From Parus major (taxonomy: Eukaryota > Chordata > Aves > Passeriformes > Paridae): a stretch of 64,000 nucleotides of DNA. Position numbers and translations under genes: made by a program. The notes beneath the pieces were generated by a model. The model saw nothing but the letters and a program-made list of their open reading frames with translations. It searched no databases and had not been told where the DNA came from. The stretch's first letter is position 1; each line of letters starts with the position of its first letter. Location: NCBI RefSeq assembly GCF_001522545.3, contig NC_031797.1, positions 3,125,961 through 3,189,960 on the forward strand. The letters are read 5' to 3'. Positions 62,901 to 64,000 of the stretch are shown in pieces.

Positions 62901-64000
62901 CAAATGTGGAACTTCCAAATAGAAGCAAAAAAGTCTAAGTTCTTTTATTATATCAGCTGAGCATTGTGTACCTCTTTTCCTTCCTATGTTCGAGGTCATG
63001 GCCACATTTAGGGGCCTCCCACATAGCAGTGGCTATGTGCCCAAAGCATGGTCAGATCTCAGCCTCCCACTACAAGGGGCCCAGCTCACCAGCTTGGCTG
63101 CCTTGTCGTAGACAGCCTTGTACTGCTCGTCCAGAGGGATCTCCTCAATCCTGAAGGTCACCCCAGTGAAGCTGAGCTGCCGAGCAATGTACATCCCACT
63201 GACCTTCATGTCCATGGCCACGATCTCCATCGCTCCAACTCCCCTGGGAGATGACAACAGTTGTGGCACCCACCTTGGAGCCCCAGCTGTGANNNNNNNN
63301 NNNNNNNNNNNNNNNNNNNNNNNNNNNNNNNNNNNNNNNNNNNNNNNNNNNNNNNNNNNNNNNNNNNNNNNNNNNNNNNNNNNNNNNNNNNNNNNNNNNN
63401 NNNNNNNNNNNNNNNNNNNNNNNNNNNNNNNNNNNNNNNNNNNNNNNNNNNNNNNNNNNNNNNNNNNNNNNNNNNNNNNNNNNNNNNNNNNNNNNNNNNN
63501 NNNNNNNNNNNNNNNNNNNNNNNNNNNNNNNNNNNNNNNNNNNNNNNNNNNNNNNNNNNNNNNNNNNNNNNNNNNNNNNNNNNNNNNNNNNNNNNNNNNN
63601 NNNNNNNNNNNNNNNNNNNNNNNNNNNNNNNNNNNNNNNNNNNNNNNNNNNNNNNNNNNNNNNNNNNNNNNNNNNNNNNNNNNNNNNNNNNNNCCAGCTG
63701 TGAAATCCCAGCTCTGAGCCCCAGATGTGAAATCCCAGCTGTGGAACCCCAGCTGTGGAACCCCAGCTGTGGAACCCCAGCTGTGGAACCCCAGCTGTGG
63801 AACCCTCCCTCTGCTCCAGGGCAGAACAGAGCAGGTGCTTCTCCAGAACCAACCCCACCCCAGCTCATGCTGCCCACACCATCCTCAGGCACTGCACCAC
63901 CTCCCACACAAGGCCCCCCTGCACAGGGCTGGACAGGACTCACCTCTTCTCAATCGCGTGCAGGAACTCATCAAAGGCTCGGAATGGGGTTCCCTCCCCC
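50951..64000 (-). CDS. SBNO2: SBNO2, strawberry notch homologue 2, C-terminal two thirds
   Basis: Helicase-like nuclear regulator that acts in the IL-10/STAT3 response and in bone cells. Twenty exons on the minus strand: 64000 (off edge)-63944, 63243-63090, 62727-62551, 61851-61754, 59631-59549, 58663-58463, 58120-57948, 57591-57460, 57207-57072, 56755-56643, 56140-56069, 54922-54814, 54578-54504, 54196-54053, 53898-53804, 53689-53597, 53400-53269, 53068-52992, 52588-52398, 51513-50951. All phases agree, giving about 957 residues. The first block carries [20 protein letters not shown]. The helicase motif VI region is [20 protein letters not shown] nuclear-type basic run (KRKRRPRGR) and an acidic [10 protein letters not shown] patch follow the CFVSAAEGVF block. 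The tail has a Pro/Gln stretch and ends [14 protein letters not shown]. Two gaps fall in introns. Confidence 0.96.
51600..52090 (+). mobile_element. AT-rich insertion, possibly an old LTR
   Basis: An AT-rich island in the SBNO2 intron before the last exon. It holds CTATAAAAG (51715-51723) and, 300 bases on, AATAAA (52015-52020), the signals of an LTR in plus orientation. A TG start near 51669 is possible, but no matching end or target duplication was found. Confidence 0.3.
52723..52964 (+). mobile_element. CR1 LINE fragment
   Basis: CR1 3' consensus words include ATCAGGAAGGAATTTCTCCC, GCACAGGCTGCCCAGAGAAG and AAAGGTCCCTTCCAACCCAA, ending near GAGATTCTGTG. It lies in plus orientation in an SBNO2 intron. 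Confidence 0.92.
54992..55785. repeat. 19-bp minisatellite with an assembly gap, SBNO2 intron
   Basis: Tandem units close to CACACACTGCTGAGGGTGT, with shortened and GGGGACAC variants, flank both sides of a 309-base gap (55221-55529). True array length is unknown. It lies in the intron between the exons at 56069 and 54922. Confidence 0.93.
55221..55529. other. Assembly gap (309 N)
   Basis: Inside the 19-bp minisatellite; flanking SBNO2 exons join in phase. Confidence 0.99.
57680..57885 (+). mobile_element. CR1 LINE fragment
   Basis: Words such as GGCACAGGTTGTCCAGAGCA, GGATGGGGCTTGGAGCAACC and TTAAGGTCCCTTCCCAAAGC are CR1 3' sequence, ending in CACAATTCTGTGACTC. Plus orientation, SBNO2 intron. 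Confidence 0.9.
59632..61753 (-). other. Longest SBNO2 intron in the window
   Basis: The flanking exons join directly (SAAE to GVFLS), so no exon is missing. On the minus strand it has a TATATAAAG word (59812-59820) and AATAAA (59651-59656), which may be another old LTR, and an A-rich patch near 60200. Nothing else was recognised. Confidence 0.5.
62174..62480 (-). mobile_element. CR1 LINE fragment, reverse orientation
   Basis: Reads as CR1 on the minus strand. The plus strand shows the reversed 3' end (TAGAATTGGAGAATTACAG, then TTTGGGTTGGAAGGACCTTA) and continues with CATGGGCAGGAACAACTTCA and AGGATGCTCCAAGCCCC. It lies in an SBNO2 intron. Confidence 0.88.
63272..63807. repeat. 14-bp minisatellite with an assembly gap, SBNO2 intron
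   Basis: Units CCCCAGCTGTGGAA, and variants with TGAAAT, occur on both sides of a 401-base gap (63293-63693). Confidence 0.88.
63293..63693. other. Assembly gap (401 N)
   Basis: Inside the 14-bp minisatellite, in the SBNO2 intron between the exons at 63944 and 63243, which join in phase. Confidence 0.99.

Overview
The window is vertebrate nuclear DNA and almost certainly avian. It carries CR1 LINE fragments whose 3' ends run into ATTCTGTG octamers, a compact solo LTR with a 6-bp target duplication, GC-rich short introns and many minisatellites, as on bird microchromosomes. The proteins are clear orthologues of a gene cluster on human chromosome 19p13.3. Species cannot be fixed from sequence alone; the repeats would suit a songbird. 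Three runs of N are assembly gaps (37602-37697, 55221-55529, 63293-63693).

Layout: TMEM259/membralin (minus, first three coding exons, 1310-4088, continuing off the left edge); a U6 snRNA gene (plus, 4798-4904) with a recognisable type-3 Pol III promoter; ABCA7 (minus, CDS 5453-19263, about 50 coding exons, promoter near 20900); CNN2/calponin-2 (minus, 22173-26164); ARHGAP45/HMHA1 (plus, 27558-40839, polyA signal 42534); POLR2E (minus, 43487-45427); GPX4 (plus, 45886-47426, in-frame selenocysteine TGA and a 3'UTR SECIS); SBNO2 (minus, last 20 exons, 50951 to beyond 64000).

Exon borders were placed by reading splice sites and matching reading phase to the known family proteins. CNN2 (306 aa), ARHGAP45 (1147 aa), POLR2E (210 aa) and GPX4 (202 aa) close in frame. 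All twenty SBNO2 exons are phase-consistent. ABCA7 closes except for one surplus base in a seven-base homopolymer.

These genes are neighbours, not a pathway: ER membrane quality control (TMEM259), spliceosome RNA (U6), lipid export (ABCA7), actin binding (CNN2), Rho inactivation (ARHGAP45), a shared RNA polymerase subunit (POLR2E), lipid peroxide repair (GPX4) and a helicase-like transcriptional corepressor (SBNO2). No new system was found. The most notable points are: a CNN2-ABCA7 block inverted relative to human; a U6 gene at the same place beside TMEM259 as in human; an ABCA7 that keeps many ABCA1-like features; a probable GC-AG intron; a solo LTR with exact target duplication; a large expansion of a CR1 terminal octamer; and a minisatellite in POLR2E made of splice-acceptor-like units.
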